A stretch of DNA of 40,661 nucleotides from Candidatus Nitrotoga sp. BS (lineage in GTDB: Bacteria > Pseudomonadota > Gammaproteobacteria > Burkholderiales > Gallionellaceae): the NCBI RefSeq assembly GCF_927797785.1, contig NZ_CAKMLL010000085.1:1-40661 (forward strand). The letters run 5' to 3'. Positions within the stretch are counted from its first letter, which is position 1, and every line of letters begins with the position of its first letter. The notes under the pieces are model-generated. The model saw only the letters and a program-made list of their open reading frames with translations, was not told the DNA's origin and ran no database searches. The translations under genes were made by a program, and so were the position numbers. Below, piece after piece: positions 9,955 to 20,742 of the stretch.

Positions 9955-11760
9955 CTAGCGGGAAGCGCGCTTACGATCTTGCTCAGTAAGATGACGCTTA
10001 CGCACACGTATGGATAGCGGAGTGATTTCAACCAACTCGTCGTCGTCAATAAATTCAACAGCTGACTCCAGTGTCAGCTGAATTGGCGTGGTCAAGCGCA
10101 CCGCTTCATCCGTGCCGGAGGAACGCACATTGGTCAGTTGCTTGCCTTTTATCGGGTTAACCACAAGGTCGTTATCGCGGCTGTGTATGCCTATGACCAT
10201 GCCTTCATACAATTTATCACCGGGGCTGACGAACATGCGGCCACGGTCTTCCAATTTCCATAAGGCATAGGCCACAGCCTCGCCATTGTCTTGAGAAACC
10301 AGTACGCCATTATGTCGCCCTGGCATATCCGGCTTGACCGGGCCGTAGTCGTCAAACACGTGCGAGATAAGCCCGGTGCCACGGGTCATGGTCATAAAGT
10401 CACCCTGAAAACCGATCAAGCTGCGTGCCGGAATACGATACTCCAATCGCACACGGCCTCTTCCATCTGGCTGCATATCCTGCAAATCGCCGCGCCGGCG
10501 ACCCAGCTCTTCCATAACTGCACCCTGGTTTGTCTCGTCCACGTCCACAGTGAGCATTTCATATGGCTCGCTTTTTTCACCGTTAATTTCACGAAACACC
10601 ACGCGCGGTTTCGAAACAGCTAATTCAAAACCCTCTCGACGCATGGTTTCCAGCAAAATGGTCAAGTGCAATTCACCACGTCCCGACACGAGGAAAGAGT
10701 CTGTCTCACCCGTATCCTCCACGCGCAATGCCACGTTGACCAATAATTCTTTTGTCAGACGATCTCGAATCTGTCGGCTAGTAACGAACTTACCTTCTTG
10801 TCCTGCCAAGGGGGAATTGTTCACTTGGAAGGTCATAGTCAAAGTAGGCTCATCCACCTTAGGCATAGGCAGCGCTTCTGGCTGGTTAATATCGGCTAAG
10901 GTAACACCAATACCGATGTCTTCAATACCGTTGACTAGAATGATGTCGCCAGCAGCCGCTTCTTCCATTTGTACCCGCTCTATACCACGGAAGCCCAGCA
11001 ACTGATTGACCCGCGCTTTCTTCGGCGGTTTATCGCCATTCAACAGCATAACCTCTTGACCAGGCTTAATTCTTCCCCGCGAAACACGCCCAACACCAAT
11101 GCGCCCAACAAAGCTGGAATAATCTAGTGCAGAAATTTGGAATTGCAGCGGCCCGTCTGTATCGCCAGTCGGCTCCGGCACATGCTTTAATACGGTCTCG
11201 AACAACGGGCGCATATCCGTGCTCGGATTCGCCAAATCCAATGTCGCGTAACCATTCAACGCTGATGCGTAGACTATTGGAAAATCCATTTGTGCTTCAG
11301 TTGCACCAAGCTTATCGAATAAGTCAAAGGTATGATCTACTACCCACTCTGGCCGCGCGCCGGGTCGATCAACTTTGTTAATTACCACGATAGGGCGCAA
11401 ACCCAGTGCCAGCGCTTTGCGTGTAACAAATCGGGTTTGCGGCATCGGCCCTTCCACCGCATCTACCAGTAACAAAACGCCATCTACCATCGACAGAACA
11501 CGTTCTACCTCGCCACCAAAGTCGGCGTGTCCTGGCGTGTCCACGATGTTGATATGCACACCTTCATATTCCACTGCACAATTCTTTGCCAGAATGGTGA
11601 TGCCACGTTCCTTTTCAAGATCGTTATTGTCCATCACGCGCTCAGCAACATGCTGGTGCGCGGCGAAAGTGGCTGTCTGAGACAGCAGCTTGTCCACCAA
11701 AGTGGTTTTGCCATGATCAACGTGGGCAATGATGGCGATATTACGGAGTACGCGCGACAT
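9955..11760 (-). CDS. typA: Translational GTPase TypA/BipA
   Basis: This ribosome-binding GTPase of the EF-G family affects 50S assembly and growth at low temperature or under stress. The 601-residue product has normal length. G-domain motifs are [15 protein letters not shown] (G1), [12 protein letters not shown] (G3) and NKVDRP (G4). EF-Tu-like domain 2, EF-G domains III and V and the BipA-specific C-terminal domain (ending with basic residues [14 protein letters not shown]) follow. ATG is at 11758-11760. The gene stands alone between two intergenic gaps and has its own terminator. No anomaly seen. Confidence 0.97.
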   Translation of the reverse strand: MSRVLRNIAIIAHVDHGKTTLVDKLLSQTATFAAHQHVAERVMDNNDLEKERGITILAKNCAVEYEGVHINIVDTPGHADFGGEVERVLSMVDGVLLLVDAVEGPMPQTRFVTRKALALGLRPIVVINKVDRPGARPEWVVDHTFDLFDKLGATEAQMDFPIVYASALNGYATLDLANPSTDMRPLFETVLKHVPEPTGDTDGPLQFQISALDYSSFVGRIGVGRVSRGRIKPGQEVMLLNGDKPPKKARVNQLLGFRGIERVQMEEAAAGDIILVNGIEDIGIGVTLADINQPEALPMPKVDEPTLTMTFQVNNSPLAGQEGKFVTSRQIRDRLTKELLVNVALRVEDTGETDSFLVSGRGELHLTILLETMRREGFELAVSKPRVVFREINGEKSEPYEMLTVDVDETNQGAVMEELGRRRGDLQDMQPDGRGRVRLEYRIPARSLIGFQGDFMTMTRGTGLISHVFDDYGPVKPDMPGRHNGVLVSQDNGEAVAYALWKLEDRGRMFVSPGDKLYEGMVIGIHSRDNDLVVNPIKGKQLTNVRSSGTDEAVRLTTPIQLTLESAVEFIDDDELVEITPLSIRVRKRHLTEQDRKRASR

Positions 11761-11936
11761 GTTTACTACCTAAGCTGGATAAAGGGCGCGCATTCTAGCA
11801 TACATATAAAGGACGCCTCTAAACATTACAATTCATTCCAAACAGCTACATTTGGAGTAAACGTACTTGAAGCCTAATCTTGGCAGACTTCACGGCACGA
11901 CCAGATATATTCTCTGGCTATTATTGCTTAGCTGTG

Positions 11937-11942
11937 TATAAT
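11937..11942 (+). promoter_or_regulatory. Putative -10 box (TATAAT) for the helicase gene
   Basis: Perfect TATAAT preceded by TGTG, but without a good -35 hexamer at 16-18 bases. Transcription from here would give a leader of about 185 bases. Confidence 0.45.
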
Positions 11943-12132
11943 GCGGCCTCGCTGCGATATTGTGCAGCGATGGCTCATCGTTTTCTGACCTCTGGCGTCT
12001 CCGACGCGTCTTGCTTTTACCGGTTAGCGACGATGTTTTGCGCTGGTAGAGTCTATGATCTCCCTACTAAATTCTAATGTGTGGCTTTAGCCACGCATGC
12101 GCTTTGATTTAATCATTAATTAAGGAACAATC
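11943..12132 (+). promoter_or_regulatory. Long structured 5' leader of the DEAD-box helicase gene
   Basis: The leader contains at least two hairpins: CGCTGC/GCAGCG (11950-11969) and GTGGC/GCCAC with a 4-base loop (12081-12094). The ribosome site AAGGA (about 12122) follows. Long structured leaders are known for cold-inducible RNA helicase genes, so post-transcriptional or temperature control is possible. This is inference. Confidence 0.4.
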
Positions 12133-13527
12133 GTGTCTATTGATAACACAGCTACACCTATTAAAGTTATTACCTTTTCTTCTCTGGGATTGAATCCCTT
12201 AATCCTCAATGCTGTAGAAGAATCGGGCTATACCGTGCCTTCACCCATTCAGGCCGAAGCCATTCCCGAAGTCATGGCGGGTCACGATCTGATGGCATCT
12301 GCCCAGACCGGCACCGGCAAAACTGCTGCTTTCATCCTGCCCGCGTTACACCGCATCGCCGAACCTGCCGCCGTGCGTAGCAAGGGACCGCGCGTGCTGG
12401 TGTTAACTCCGACGCGCGAACTGGCACAACAAGTTTCAGACGCCGCCGCTAAATATGGCAAGAACATGCGCCTGAAAGTAGTGAGCATTCTCGGTGGCAT
12501 GCCCTACCCACTACAAAACAAACTGTTATCCAGCCCAGTAGATATTTTAGTGGCCACTCCTGGTCGCTTGATTGATCACATCGAGCGCGGCCGCATCGAC
12601 TTTTCGCGCCTCGAAATGTTAGTGCTGGATGAAGCCGACCGCATGCTGGATATGGGTTTCATTGATGATGTGGAGCGCATCGCAGCAGCCACTCCGGCCA
12701 CGCGCCAGACGCTATTGTTCTCTGCCACCCTGGACGGTGTAATTGGCAACCTGGCAAAACGACTGCTCACGAATCCAAAACGCATAAGCATCGCAGCTAC
12801 GCATGCACGCCACGAAAACATCGAACAACGCCTAATGTATGTGGACGACATGGCACACAAAGGCCGTTTGCTAGATCACCTACTACGTGATACGGATTTG
12901 AACCAAGCATTGGTATTCACCGCTACCAAGCGCGACGCTGATGCTTTGGCTGACAAACTGTTGTCCCAAGGACATTCGGCCGCCGCGCTACATGGCGATA
13001 TGAACCAGCGCGAACGCAACCGCACCTTGGTTAACCTACGCCGTGGTCAAGTGCGTATTTTGGTGGCAACTGACGTGGCCGCGCGTGGCATCGACGTTCC
13101 GGGTATTTCTCACGTGATCAATTTCGACCTTCCCAAGGCCGCCGAAGACTACGTGCACCGTATCGGCCGCACCGGTCGCGCCGGATCTTCCGGCATCGCA
13201 GTTTCGTTCGCATCCAACCGGGATACTGGAAACCTGCAAAAGATCGAGCGCTACACGGGGCAAAGCATTACTGCTCATATCGTTGCCGGCCTTGAACCAA
13301 AATTCAAACCGCGCTCACAGCCCTCCAGTACACGTGGCAAACCCGGCGGATACGGACGCCATGCTCACGCTGATGGCGCTAGACGCGAGGGTCAATCTCA
13401 TAATCGTTTCGGCGACAATGCACCACGGCGTAATGGGAACACCGGCAACACGGGTCCTGCTGGGCAGGAACGTCGTCCAGCAAGCAGCTTCTCGAATGGA
13501 CGCGGCTACAACAGCGGCAACCGTTAA
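12133..13527 (+). CDS. rhlE: DEAD-box ATP-dependent RNA helicase, RhlE type
   Basis: Cytoplasmic helicase that remodels RNA, in ribosome assembly or RNA decay. The 464-residue product has all the motifs: Q motif (PSPIQAEAIP), ASAQTGTGKTAAF (I), PTRELAQQ (Ia), TPGRL (Ib), DEADRMLDMGF (II), SAT (III), ARGIDVPGISHVINFD (V) and HRIGRTGRAG (VI). A low-complexity basic, Gly/Asn/Arg-rich tail from about residue 385 probably binds RNA and is typical of RhlE proteins. The start is GTG (12133), with AAGGA 6 bases ahead. It is preceded by a long leader and followed by a strong terminator, so it is monocistronic. RhlE rather than DeaD or SrmB is judged from length and tail. Confidence 0.93.
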   Translation: MSIDNTATPIKVITFSSLGLNPLILNAVEESGYTVPSPIQAEAIPEVMAGHDLMASAQTGTGKTAAFILPALHRIAEPAAVRSKGPRVLVLTPTRELAQQVSDAAAKYGKNMRLKVVSILGGMPYPLQNKLLSSPVDILVATPGRLIDHIERGRIDFSRLEMLVLDEADRMLDMGFIDDVERIAAATPATRQTLLFSATLDGVIGNLAKRLLTNPKRISIAATHARHENIEQRLMYVDDMAHKGRLLDHLLRDTDLNQALVFTATKRDADALADKLLSQGHSAAALHGDMNQRERNRTLVNLRRGQVRILVATDVAARGIDVPGISHVINFDLPKAAEDYVHRIGRTGRAGSSGIAVSFASNRDTGNLQKIERYTGQSITAHIVAGLEPKFKPRSQPSSTRGKPGGYGRHAHADGARREGQSHNRFGDNAPRRNGNTGNTGPAGQERRPASSFSNGRGYNSGNR

Positions 13528-13558
13528 GCACTCAACGATTTTTTCGCTAAAAGCAAAA

Positions 13559-13584
13559 AGGCATGCCTAGGCGTGCCTTTTTTG
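13559..13584 (+). terminator. Rho-independent terminator of the helicase gene
   Basis: An 8-base-pair stem (AGGCATGC/GCGTGCCT, one G-T pair) with a CTAG loop is followed directly by a T run (13578-13583). It lies about 30 bases after the stop codon. Confidence 0.88.
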
Positions 13585-13840
13585 TTTCTACTGGCTATCA
13601 CACTGTTGGGCCGCCTCTAAAAACTCAGGATTTGACCAAATGCCAAGTGCGGACTGAATTATTCAAGCATTTGCTGTTTAACTCTCCATGTCGAAACGCA
13701 ATAGCCGGAAATAGAGTTGTTTAACGAAGCAACTTGTATGGCAGATTGCCCAGATTTTTTTATTTTTAAAGGTGTCCTGTTGTGCTGACAGCCGCTATCC
13801 ACTATGCTTGCCACCGTTTCTTCTTAAAATCTAAGTAATT
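13585..13840. other. Intergenic region before map, possible degenerate repeat
   Basis: Bases 13609-13777 begin with GGGCCGCCTCTAAAAACTC and end with ATTTTTAAAGGTGTCC, a loose inverted repeat resembling family B ends. CTGTTG flanks both sides (13604-13609 region and 13777-13782 region). The interior does not match family B, so I do not call an element. No promoter could be fixed for map. Confidence 0.3.
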
Positions 13841-14632
13841 ATGACCGTCAGTATCAAGACTCCTCAGGAAATAGAAAAAATGCGCATCGCAGGCCGCTTG
13901 GCCAGCGAAGTTCTGGACTACATCACCCCCTTTATTCAAGCTGGCATTACTACTGGCGAAATTGACCGCCTCTGCCATGATTACATGGTGAATGTGCAAC
14001 AATGTATTCCTGCGCCGCTTAATTACGCGCCGCCAGGACATGCGCCCTATCCTAAATCCATCTGTACCTCAGTCAATCATCAGATATGCCATGGCGTGCC
14101 GGGTGAAAAAAAACTTAAGAATGGCGACATCCTTAATATTGACGTCACCACCATCAAACAAGCGTATCACGGCGATACCAGCCGCATGTTCTATGTCGGC
14201 GAAACTTCCATCCAGGCAAAACGGCTGTGTGAAACCACTTTCGAGGCAATGTGGCGAGGTATCCGCGTGGTCAAACCCGGCGCGTATTTGGGCGATATCG
14301 GCCATGCCATCCAGAGCTTCGTCGAAGCGACGGGCTACAGCGTGGTACGTGAATTCTGCGGCCACGGCATTGGCAGGGGATTTCACGAAGCGCCACAAGT
14401 GTTGCACTATGGTAAGCCTAAAAGTGGTTTGAAACTAGAAGCGGGCATGATCTTCACCATAGAACCGATGATTAACGCTGGCAAGGCTGGCATCACTCAA
14501 CTCAGTGATGGCTGGACCATCGTGACCAAGGATCACAGTTTATCAGCTCAGTGGGAACATACCATTCTGGTAACCGAATCCGGCTTTGAAGTGCTGACTG
14601 TTTCCGCTGGAACGCCCTCTCCACCACCGTAA
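13841..14632 (+). CDS. map: Methionine aminopeptidase, type I
   Basis: Removes the initiator methionine from nascent proteins. The 263-residue cytoplasmic enzyme has the pita-bread fold with the five metal ligands in place: Asp in ILNIDVTT, Asp in HGDTSRMF, His in GHGIGRGFHEAP, Glu in FTIEPM and Glu in WEHTILVTE. The substrate His is in ICHGVPG. The C-terminus is slightly extended by a proline-rich tail (GTPSPPP). glnD starts 7 bases after its stop, so both are probably one transcript. This map-glnD order is common in betaproteobacteria. Confidence 0.96.
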   Translation: MTVSIKTPQEIEKMRIAGRLASEVLDYITPFIQAGITTGEIDRLCHDYMVNVQQCIPAPLNYAPPGHAPYPKSICTSVNHQICHGVPGEKKLKNGDILNIDVTTIKQAYHGDTSRMFYVGETSIQAKRLCETTFEAMWRGIRVVKPGAYLGDIGHAIQSFVEATGYSVVREFCGHGIGRGFHEAPQVLHYGKPKSGLKLEAGMIFTIEPMINAGKAGITQLSDGWTIVTKDHSLSAQWEHTILVTESGFEVLTVSAGTPSPPP

Positions 14633-14639
14633 ATAAGTC

Positions 14640-17177
14640 ATGCAAAGCGCCGCTGAAATTCGTCAGAGCTTGCGTGCCGCACGATTACTCCTGCAACAGA
14701 ATTATGAGCATCACGCGCAACCAGCGCGCCTGCTGCGTTCTCATGCCAAGCTGGTAGATGAACATTTACGCTCGGCATGGCAACTTCTCGCCATGCCGCC
14801 AACTCAAACACTTGTAGGAGTAGGTGGCTATGGGCGTAGTGAGCTATATCCCAAATCTGACATTGACCTGTTAATCCTGTTGCCAGAGGAACCGAATTCG
14901 GCAATGCAACATAAGTTGCAGGAACTGGTTGGCCTGCTGTGGGACATTGGCCTGGAAGTTGGCCACAGCATCCGTACCGTTGCTCAATGTTTAGAGGAAT
15001 CGGTTGATGTTACGGTACAGACCAACCTATTAGAAGCTCGTTTAATTATCGGCGCACCCGAACTGTTTGAGGAAATGGTCAGCGTGCTGACGCAACACCT
15101 TGATCATCGCGCATTCTATCTTGCCAAGCAGAATGAACAGCAACAGCGCCACGCGCGCTTCATCGATGCGGACTACAACCTTGAGCCACACATAAAAGAA
15201 AGCCCCGGTGGCCTGCGCGATTTACAGACCGTGCTGTGGATTAGCCGCGCCTGCAACTTGGGCGACACTTGGCGTGAACTAGCCAAGGCAGGTATGATTA
15301 CCGAGCCTGAGGCGCGCGCCATCGCGCGTCACGAAACCCTGCTGCAAAACCTTCGCATCCACCTGCATTATTTGGCCAGCCGACGTGAAGATCGCCTGCT
15401 ATTCGATTACCAGACCGAACTGGCAAAACAAATGCACATCGCTGCTACAAGTGTGCGCCGTGCCAGCGAACACCTGATGCAACGTTACTACCGTACCAAA
15501 CAAGCGGTGCTACAACTCAATGCCGTGCTATTGCAAAACTTGCGCACACACCTGTTCCCCGAAGCAAGCACAATGCACCCCCTAAATGAACGCTTCATAA
15601 CGCGCGATGATTTGCTCGAAGCGCGTGATGAAGCCCTGTTCGAACGGGAACCTTCAGCCATTATGGAATGTTTCCTGTTGCTGGAACAACATCCTAGGCT
15701 GAGCGGATTTTCTGCACCCACTTTGCGCGCTCTGTGGCGGGCGCGCCATAAAATAGATGCTGCATTCCGACGCAATGCACACAATCGGGCATTGTTCATG
15801 GCTATTCTGCGCCAACCGCACGGACTTACTCATGCGCTACGGCGCATGAATCAAAATGACATCCTGGGCCGCTATCTACCTGCGTTTGGTCGCATCGTCG
15901 GACAAATGCAGCACGATCTGTTTCATGTTTATACAGTAGACAAACATATCCTGATGGTGGTGCGCAATCTGCGCCGTTTAACCTTGGCAGAACATGCGCA
16001 TGAATCTCCCTTGTGTAACAAGCTGATCAAGGATTTCGCGCGCGTAGAGGTGCTATATATCGCTGGGCTATTCCACGATATCGCCAAAGGTCGCGGTGGC
16101 GACCATTCAATACTCGGCTGTGCGGATGCTGCACGCTTCTGCAAACAGCACGGACTGACGAGTGAAGATGCCGACCTGGTGGTATGGCTGGTAGCACATC
16201 ACCTAACAATGTCCACCACCGCACAAAAACAAGACTTGTCAGACCAGGACGTGATCGCTACCTTCGCTGCAAAAATAAAAAATGATCGTTATCTAGTAGC
16301 GTTGTATTTGCTCACTGTGGCTGATATTCGTGGCACCAGTCCAAAAATATGGAATGCCTGGAAGGGCAAGTTACTTGAAGATCTATTCTGGGCAACGCGC
16401 CGCTATATGGTTGACGGTAAGATTGCCGATCAAGTCGGCGAAATCCGCACACGCACATTAGAAATACTAAGCTTGCATGCGATTGCACCTGAAGTACACG
16501 AAACACTTTGGGCACAATTAGATCCAGAATATTTCCTGCGCCACGAACCGCAGGAAATTGCCTGGCACACTCGCCTGCTTGCACATCAAGTCAATAGCCA
16601 CTCGGCCATCGTCAAGACACGTTTAAGCCCCATCGGGGAAGGTATTCAGCTGACGGTCTACAGTCCTGACCAGCCTTATATTTTTTCGCGCATCTGCGAT
16701 TTTCTCGAGCGACTGAACTACAACATCATGGAAGCAAAGATCCACACCACCCACCACGGTTACACACTAGATAGCTTTCTGGCAATGGATGCAAGCAATA
16801 GCAAGCCAGCATATCGCGATATCATGAATTACATAGAGTATGAGCTATCACGCAAGATAGTCGCCGCCGACGAACTTTCCGCACAAAAAACCGCCAGAAT
16901 ATCCCGCCAACTCAAACATTTTCCCATCGCATCCGAAGTTAATATAACGTCAGACAATAAAGGTAATTATCTACTTTCCATTATCGCCGGCGACCGCCCC
17001 GGCCTGCTGGCGCGCATCGCACATGTGCTGGCGCGGCATGGCATAGTGATTCGTAGCGCCAAGATCAATACTCTGGGAGCACGCGCCGAGGACACCTTCC
17101 TTTTAGCCAGCGCAGAGCTAATCCAACCGCAGTCAATAACTGCACTTCGCGAAGAATTATTAAGAAAGATTTCTTAA
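14640..17177 (+). CDS. glnD: [Protein-PII] uridylyltransferase/uridylyl-removing enzyme
   Basis: GlnD is the nitrogen-status sensor: it uridylylates PII under nitrogen limitation and removes UMP when glutamine is high. The 845-residue product has the full domain order. The nucleotidyltransferase domain contains GVGGYGRSELYP with Asp74 and Asp76 in SDIDLL. Next come the GlnD PII-uridylyltransferase region, an HD phosphohydrolase domain (FHDIAKGRGGDHS, HD at 479-480) and two C-terminal ACT domains (about 665-735 and 775-845) that bind glutamine. ATG 14640 lies directly after map. No truncation. PII and glutamine synthetase genes are not in the window. Confidence 0.97.
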   Translation: MQSAAEIRQSLRAARLLLQQNYEHHAQPARLLRSHAKLVDEHLRSAWQLLAMPPTQTLVGVGGYGRSELYPKSDIDLLILLPEEPNSAMQHKLQELVGLLWDIGLEVGHSIRTVAQCLEESVDVTVQTNLLEARLIIGAPELFEEMVSVLTQHLDHRAFYLAKQNEQQQRHARFIDADYNLEPHIKESPGGLRDLQTVLWISRACNLGDTWRELAKAGMITEPEARAIARHETLLQNLRIHLHYLASRREDRLLFDYQTELAKQMHIAATSVRRASEHLMQRYYRTKQAVLQLNAVLLQNLRTHLFPEASTMHPLNERFITRDDLLEARDEALFEREPSAIMECFLLLEQHPRLSGFSAPTLRALWRARHKIDAAFRRNAHNRALFMAILRQPHGLTHALRRMNQNDILGRYLPAFGRIVGQMQHDLFHVYTVDKHILMVVRNLRRLTLAEHAHESPLCNKLIKDFARVEVLYIAGLFHDIAKGRGGDHSILGCADAARFCKQHGLTSEDADLVVWLVAHHLTMSTTAQKQDLSDQDVIATFAAKIKNDRYLVALYLLTVADIRGTSPKIWNAWKGKLLEDLFWATRRYMVDGKIADQVGEIRTRTLEILSLHAIAPEVHETLWAQLDPEYFLRHEPQEIAWHTRLLAHQVNSHSAIVKTRLSPIGEGIQLTVYSPDQPYIFSRICDFLERLNYNIMEAKIHTTHHGYTLDSFLAMDASNSKPAYRDIMNYIEYELSRKIVAADELSAQKTARISRQLKHFPIASEVNITSDNKGNYLLSIIAGDRPGLLARIAHVLARHGIVIRSAKINTLGARAEDTFLLASAELIQPQSITALREELLRKIS

Positions 17178-17329
17178 ACGTAATCTGGAGAATACGTAAG
17201 GCTCTCTCAGCAATAGCAGCATAATGACTATATGTAACAACTTATCGTTCCATGATGTATAAATGTCCGCAAAACAACCAATAACCCCAAAAATATTACA
17301 CAGGGCCGCATACAAAAGCCAGAAGCAAT

Positions 17330-17605
17330 TTATAGCGTCTTTTGCATCCTCATTGGTGCGGCCTTTATCAATTGGCGCAAGAACTCGGTGCTGCTGGCTT
17401 TAGTCTAGTTGTGGTAAATGCGGATATACCCACCGTGCTGCACGGTCAATGGCGACAAGCATGCCTGAGCCGGTGTCAGTGGTGCATTAAATGTGTGCGG
17501 GCGACGAGAACGATCCGGAACGTTTTCGCGTCTTTCCCACTTGCGAGCTGGTGGCAACAGTGATGTCGTACAAGCAAGCCAATGTCGTGACGTTTGCAGG
17601 TGACC
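17330..17605 (-). pseudogene. IS481-family transposase remnant
   Basis: Minus-strand translations in two frames give hallmarks of IS481 transposases. WERRENVPDRSRRPHTF...PLTPAQA matches the helix-turn-helix/linker region. Then AIDRAARW (first Asp region of the DDE core) continues, after a frame change, as YIRIYHN-stop-TKASSTEFLRQLIKAAPMR. The middle of the protein is missing and a TAG interrupts the frame, so the gene is dead. The rest of the catalytic core and both IS ends were not found. Confidence 0.6.
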
Positions 17606-17625
17606 TATGGCGGATTCATTGTCAG

Positions 17626-17868
17626 AGAGCGCAGTTGGCAGTTCTCGGTCTTCAATTGGCGTATGAGTTGCTGCTCGGCAGTGATAGGTTCTCGATACCG
17701 GTTTTACCCAGTTGCTCAGTCCGATATTGTTCAATCAAGCGACTCATCACCTCTGTGCGACCAAGGCTCATGTCTTTAACCACTTGCGTACTCAGTCCTT
17801 GATCAACTACCATGCCTGCAACTTCAAATTAAAATGCGGCGTAGTACTGCTTACGGTGTTTGCTTATT
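17626..17868 (-). pseudogene. IS3-family OrfA (transposase HTH subunit) remnant
   Basis: The minus strand reads SKHRKQYYAAF-stop-FEVAGMVVDQGLS and then a helix-turn-helix region ending RLIEQYRTEQLGK. After a frameshift it continues as PITAEQQLIRQLKTENCQLR, the leucine-zipper segment typical of IS3 OrfA. A TAA stop, a frameshift and a lost start (ATA for ATG) make it non-functional. It begins about 13 bases from the edge of family A copy 2. The OrfB/DDE gene is absent. Confidence 0.6.
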
Positions 17869-17880
17869 TGCGATCCCTCT

Positions 17881-18048
17881 CTAGCAGCCTGTCGGACTTA
17901 AAGGAAATCGGCTGCAAATTGAGCTGAACGGTGTATATTTCGCCGCCTTTTTGGGCAATAGAACAACTATTACCCTGCAAAATCATCAAGATCTACCCTC
18001 GCTCAGCTCAATTTTCGCTGCGACTCTTTAAGTCCGACAGACTGCTAG
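17881..18048. mobile_element. Family A miniature inverted-repeat element, copy 2 (168 bases)
   Basis: Same length as copy 1 and inverted relative to it. The left end is CTAGCAGCCTGTCGGACTTA, and the right end is its complement with one change (GACAGACTG). CTAG is at both edges. The interior shares long identical runs with copy 1, such as GGGCAATAGAACAACTATTA and CTCGCTCAGCTCAATTTTCG. Copies this similar at two loci 10 kb apart indicate recent activity. Confidence 0.85.
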
Positions 18049-18331
18049 CTGAATAATAATCCTATCGAAGTGTACGTTTCTATTAGGCCGCTACAAGTCA
18101 ATCGGCCTGTTGATTAGCCACATTCAACGTTACATGATGGCTATGCATGAAGAACCAGGTTAGGTGATGGAGTGGATGGTCTAGACGAGCTGTGAGATGT
18201 TAGGCTTCATTTTCATTCAGCCAAACTTCCAAGCCTATCTGAACAGGGAACATACCACTACGCAATTGACAAACTGAAGGATTAATACCGCAAAAAAATA
18301 GCATAACTCTTTAAGCCATTGCACTAACAAC

Positions 18332-18368
18332 AAAGGCTTGCAGGATATAAATTCTGCAAGCCTTTCTT
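18332..18368 (-). terminator. Hairpin terminator downstream of tRNA-Phe
   Basis: A perfect 12-base-pair stem (AAAGGCTTGCAG/CTGCAAGCCTTT) with a 10-base loop lies just past the 3' end of the tRNA. On the minus strand it is followed by TTTGTTGTT. The T tract is imperfect but the stem is strong. Confidence 0.65.
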
Positions 18369-18373
18369 TAATT

Positions 18374-18449
18374 TGGTGGCCCGGGGCGGAATCGAACCAC
18401 CGACACGAGGATCTTCAATCCACTGCTCTACCAACTGAGCTACCAGGCC
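18374..18449 (-). tRNA. tRNA-Phe (anticodon GAA)
   Basis: The 76-base minus-strand sequence folds as a standard cloverleaf. Acceptor GGCCTGG pairs with CCGGGCC (one G-U). The D-arm is TAGCTCAGTTGGTAGAGC, the anticodon loop ATTGAAGAT carries GAA, the T-arm contains GGTTCGATTCC, and CCA is encoded. The position of GAA in the loop makes the phenylalanine identity clear. Mobile-element debris lies on its 3' side, but no copy of the tRNA 3' end was seen there, so it does not look like a used attachment site. Confidence 0.96.
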
Positions 18450-18552
18450 TATGCGAAGGTGCGCATTATAACGACAAAATACAATTTAAGGAACCTTAGA
18501 ATTGAGATAGGCCACACACGCAACAATGCCAACCTTACTGTTTGCAAATTCC

Positions 18553-18580
18553 AAAAAAAACCCTGCACAAGGCAGGGTTT
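18553..18580 (-). terminator. Rho-independent terminator of groESL
   Basis: On the minus strand the stem ACCCTGC/GCAGGGT with a short loop is followed by a run of eight T residues, about 30 bases beyond the groEL stop. Confidence 0.88.
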
Positions 18581-18611
18581 GTTAGCTTCAGCAGCACATG
18601 AGATGCAACAA

Positions 18612-20321
<1,710 letters not shown>

Positions 20322-20376
20322 TTACCGAAGGTTATCTCGCCCTATTTAAGGGGCTGCAAGACTGTATATCTGGTTA

Positions 20377-20667
20377 TTAAATTTCGATTACGCCGATAAT
20401 TTGTTCTTCGTGCATCGTTATGTATTCTTGGCCATCAATTTTAAAAGTCTGAGAGGCGTGTCTACCAAACAAAACCTTATCGCCAACTTTTACAGTCATT
20501 GGGATTAGTTTTCCATCATCACTATGTTTGCCAGGACCTACTGCAACAACTGCGCCTTGATCAGGCTTCTCGGTGGCAGCATCAGGAATCACAATTCCGG
20601 ACGCAGTCTTGCGTTCTTCTTCCGTGCGCTTGATAACAACACGATCATGCAAAGGACGGACCAACAT
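20377..20667 (-). CDS. groES: 10 kDa co-chaperonin GroES
   Basis: GroES caps the GroEL chamber. The 96-residue product has [12 protein letters not shown]-type N-terminal residues ([16 protein letters not shown]), the mobile-loop region [12 protein letters not shown] and the C-terminal [12 protein letters not shown] 20665-20667 is preceded by AAGGAG. It is the first gene of the groESL operon, with the CIRCE operator about 50 bases upstream. Confidence 0.98.
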   Translation of the reverse strand: MLVRPLHDRVVIKRTEEERKTASGIVIPDAATEKPDQGAVVAVGPGKHSDDGKLIPMTVKVGDKVLFGRHASQTFKIDGQEYITMHEEQIIGVIEI

Positions 20668-20715
20668 ATTTTATTCTCCTTAAACAAACAATTAACAAAA
20701 TAACGACATCTCTAG

Positions 20716-20742
20716 TTAGCACTCGATGCCAGAGAGTGCTAA
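20716..20742 (-). promoter_or_regulatory. CIRCE operator (HrcA binding site)
   Basis: A perfect 9-base inverted repeat, TTAGCACTC and GAGTGCTAA, separated by the canonical 9-base spacer. It lies just downstream of the -10 box of the groES promoter. This predicts repression by HrcA and derepression on heat shock. hrcA itself is not in the window. Confidence 0.97.

Larger units (their letters stand above)
11761..12132. other. Divergent promoter region and long rhlE leader
   Basis: The first part must serve typA leftward. The right-hand 190 bases form a probable untranslated leader of the helicase gene after the TATAAT box at 11937. A sequence like one family B end (AAGGACGCCTCTAAA, about 11810) occurs alone, without a matching partner. 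Confidence 0.4.
17178..18373. other. Transposon graveyard between glnD and tRNA-Phe
   Basis: About 1.2 kb without an intact gene. In order it holds an IS481-type transposase remnant, an IS3-type OrfA remnant (both minus strand), family A element copy 2 and a stretch (18049-18331) in which I recognise nothing. The tRNA terminator hairpin follows. A minus-strand frame open from about 17370 down to 17172 encodes hydrophobic segments but has no start codon, so I do not call it. Confidence 0.65.

Noticed and set aside
11805-11835. Sequence like a single family B end (AAGGACGCCTCTAAA)
   Set aside because: No partner end within a few hundred bases; the match is short enough for chance.
13604-13782. 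Possible third family B element: loose inverted ends (GCCTCTAAAAA and TTTTTAAAGGTG) and CTGTTG on both sides
   Set aside because: The interior shows no similarity to the two family B copies and the ends match poorly; kept only as a note in the intergenic entry.
17172-17372. Minus-strand frame with hydrophobic segments downstream of glnD
   Set aside because: No start codon, no ribosome site, and it overlaps the IS481-like remnant in another frame.
18374-18449. tRNA-Phe as attachment site of an integrated island
   Set aside because: No integrase gene and no repeat of the tRNA 3' end was found in the neighbouring 1.2 kb.
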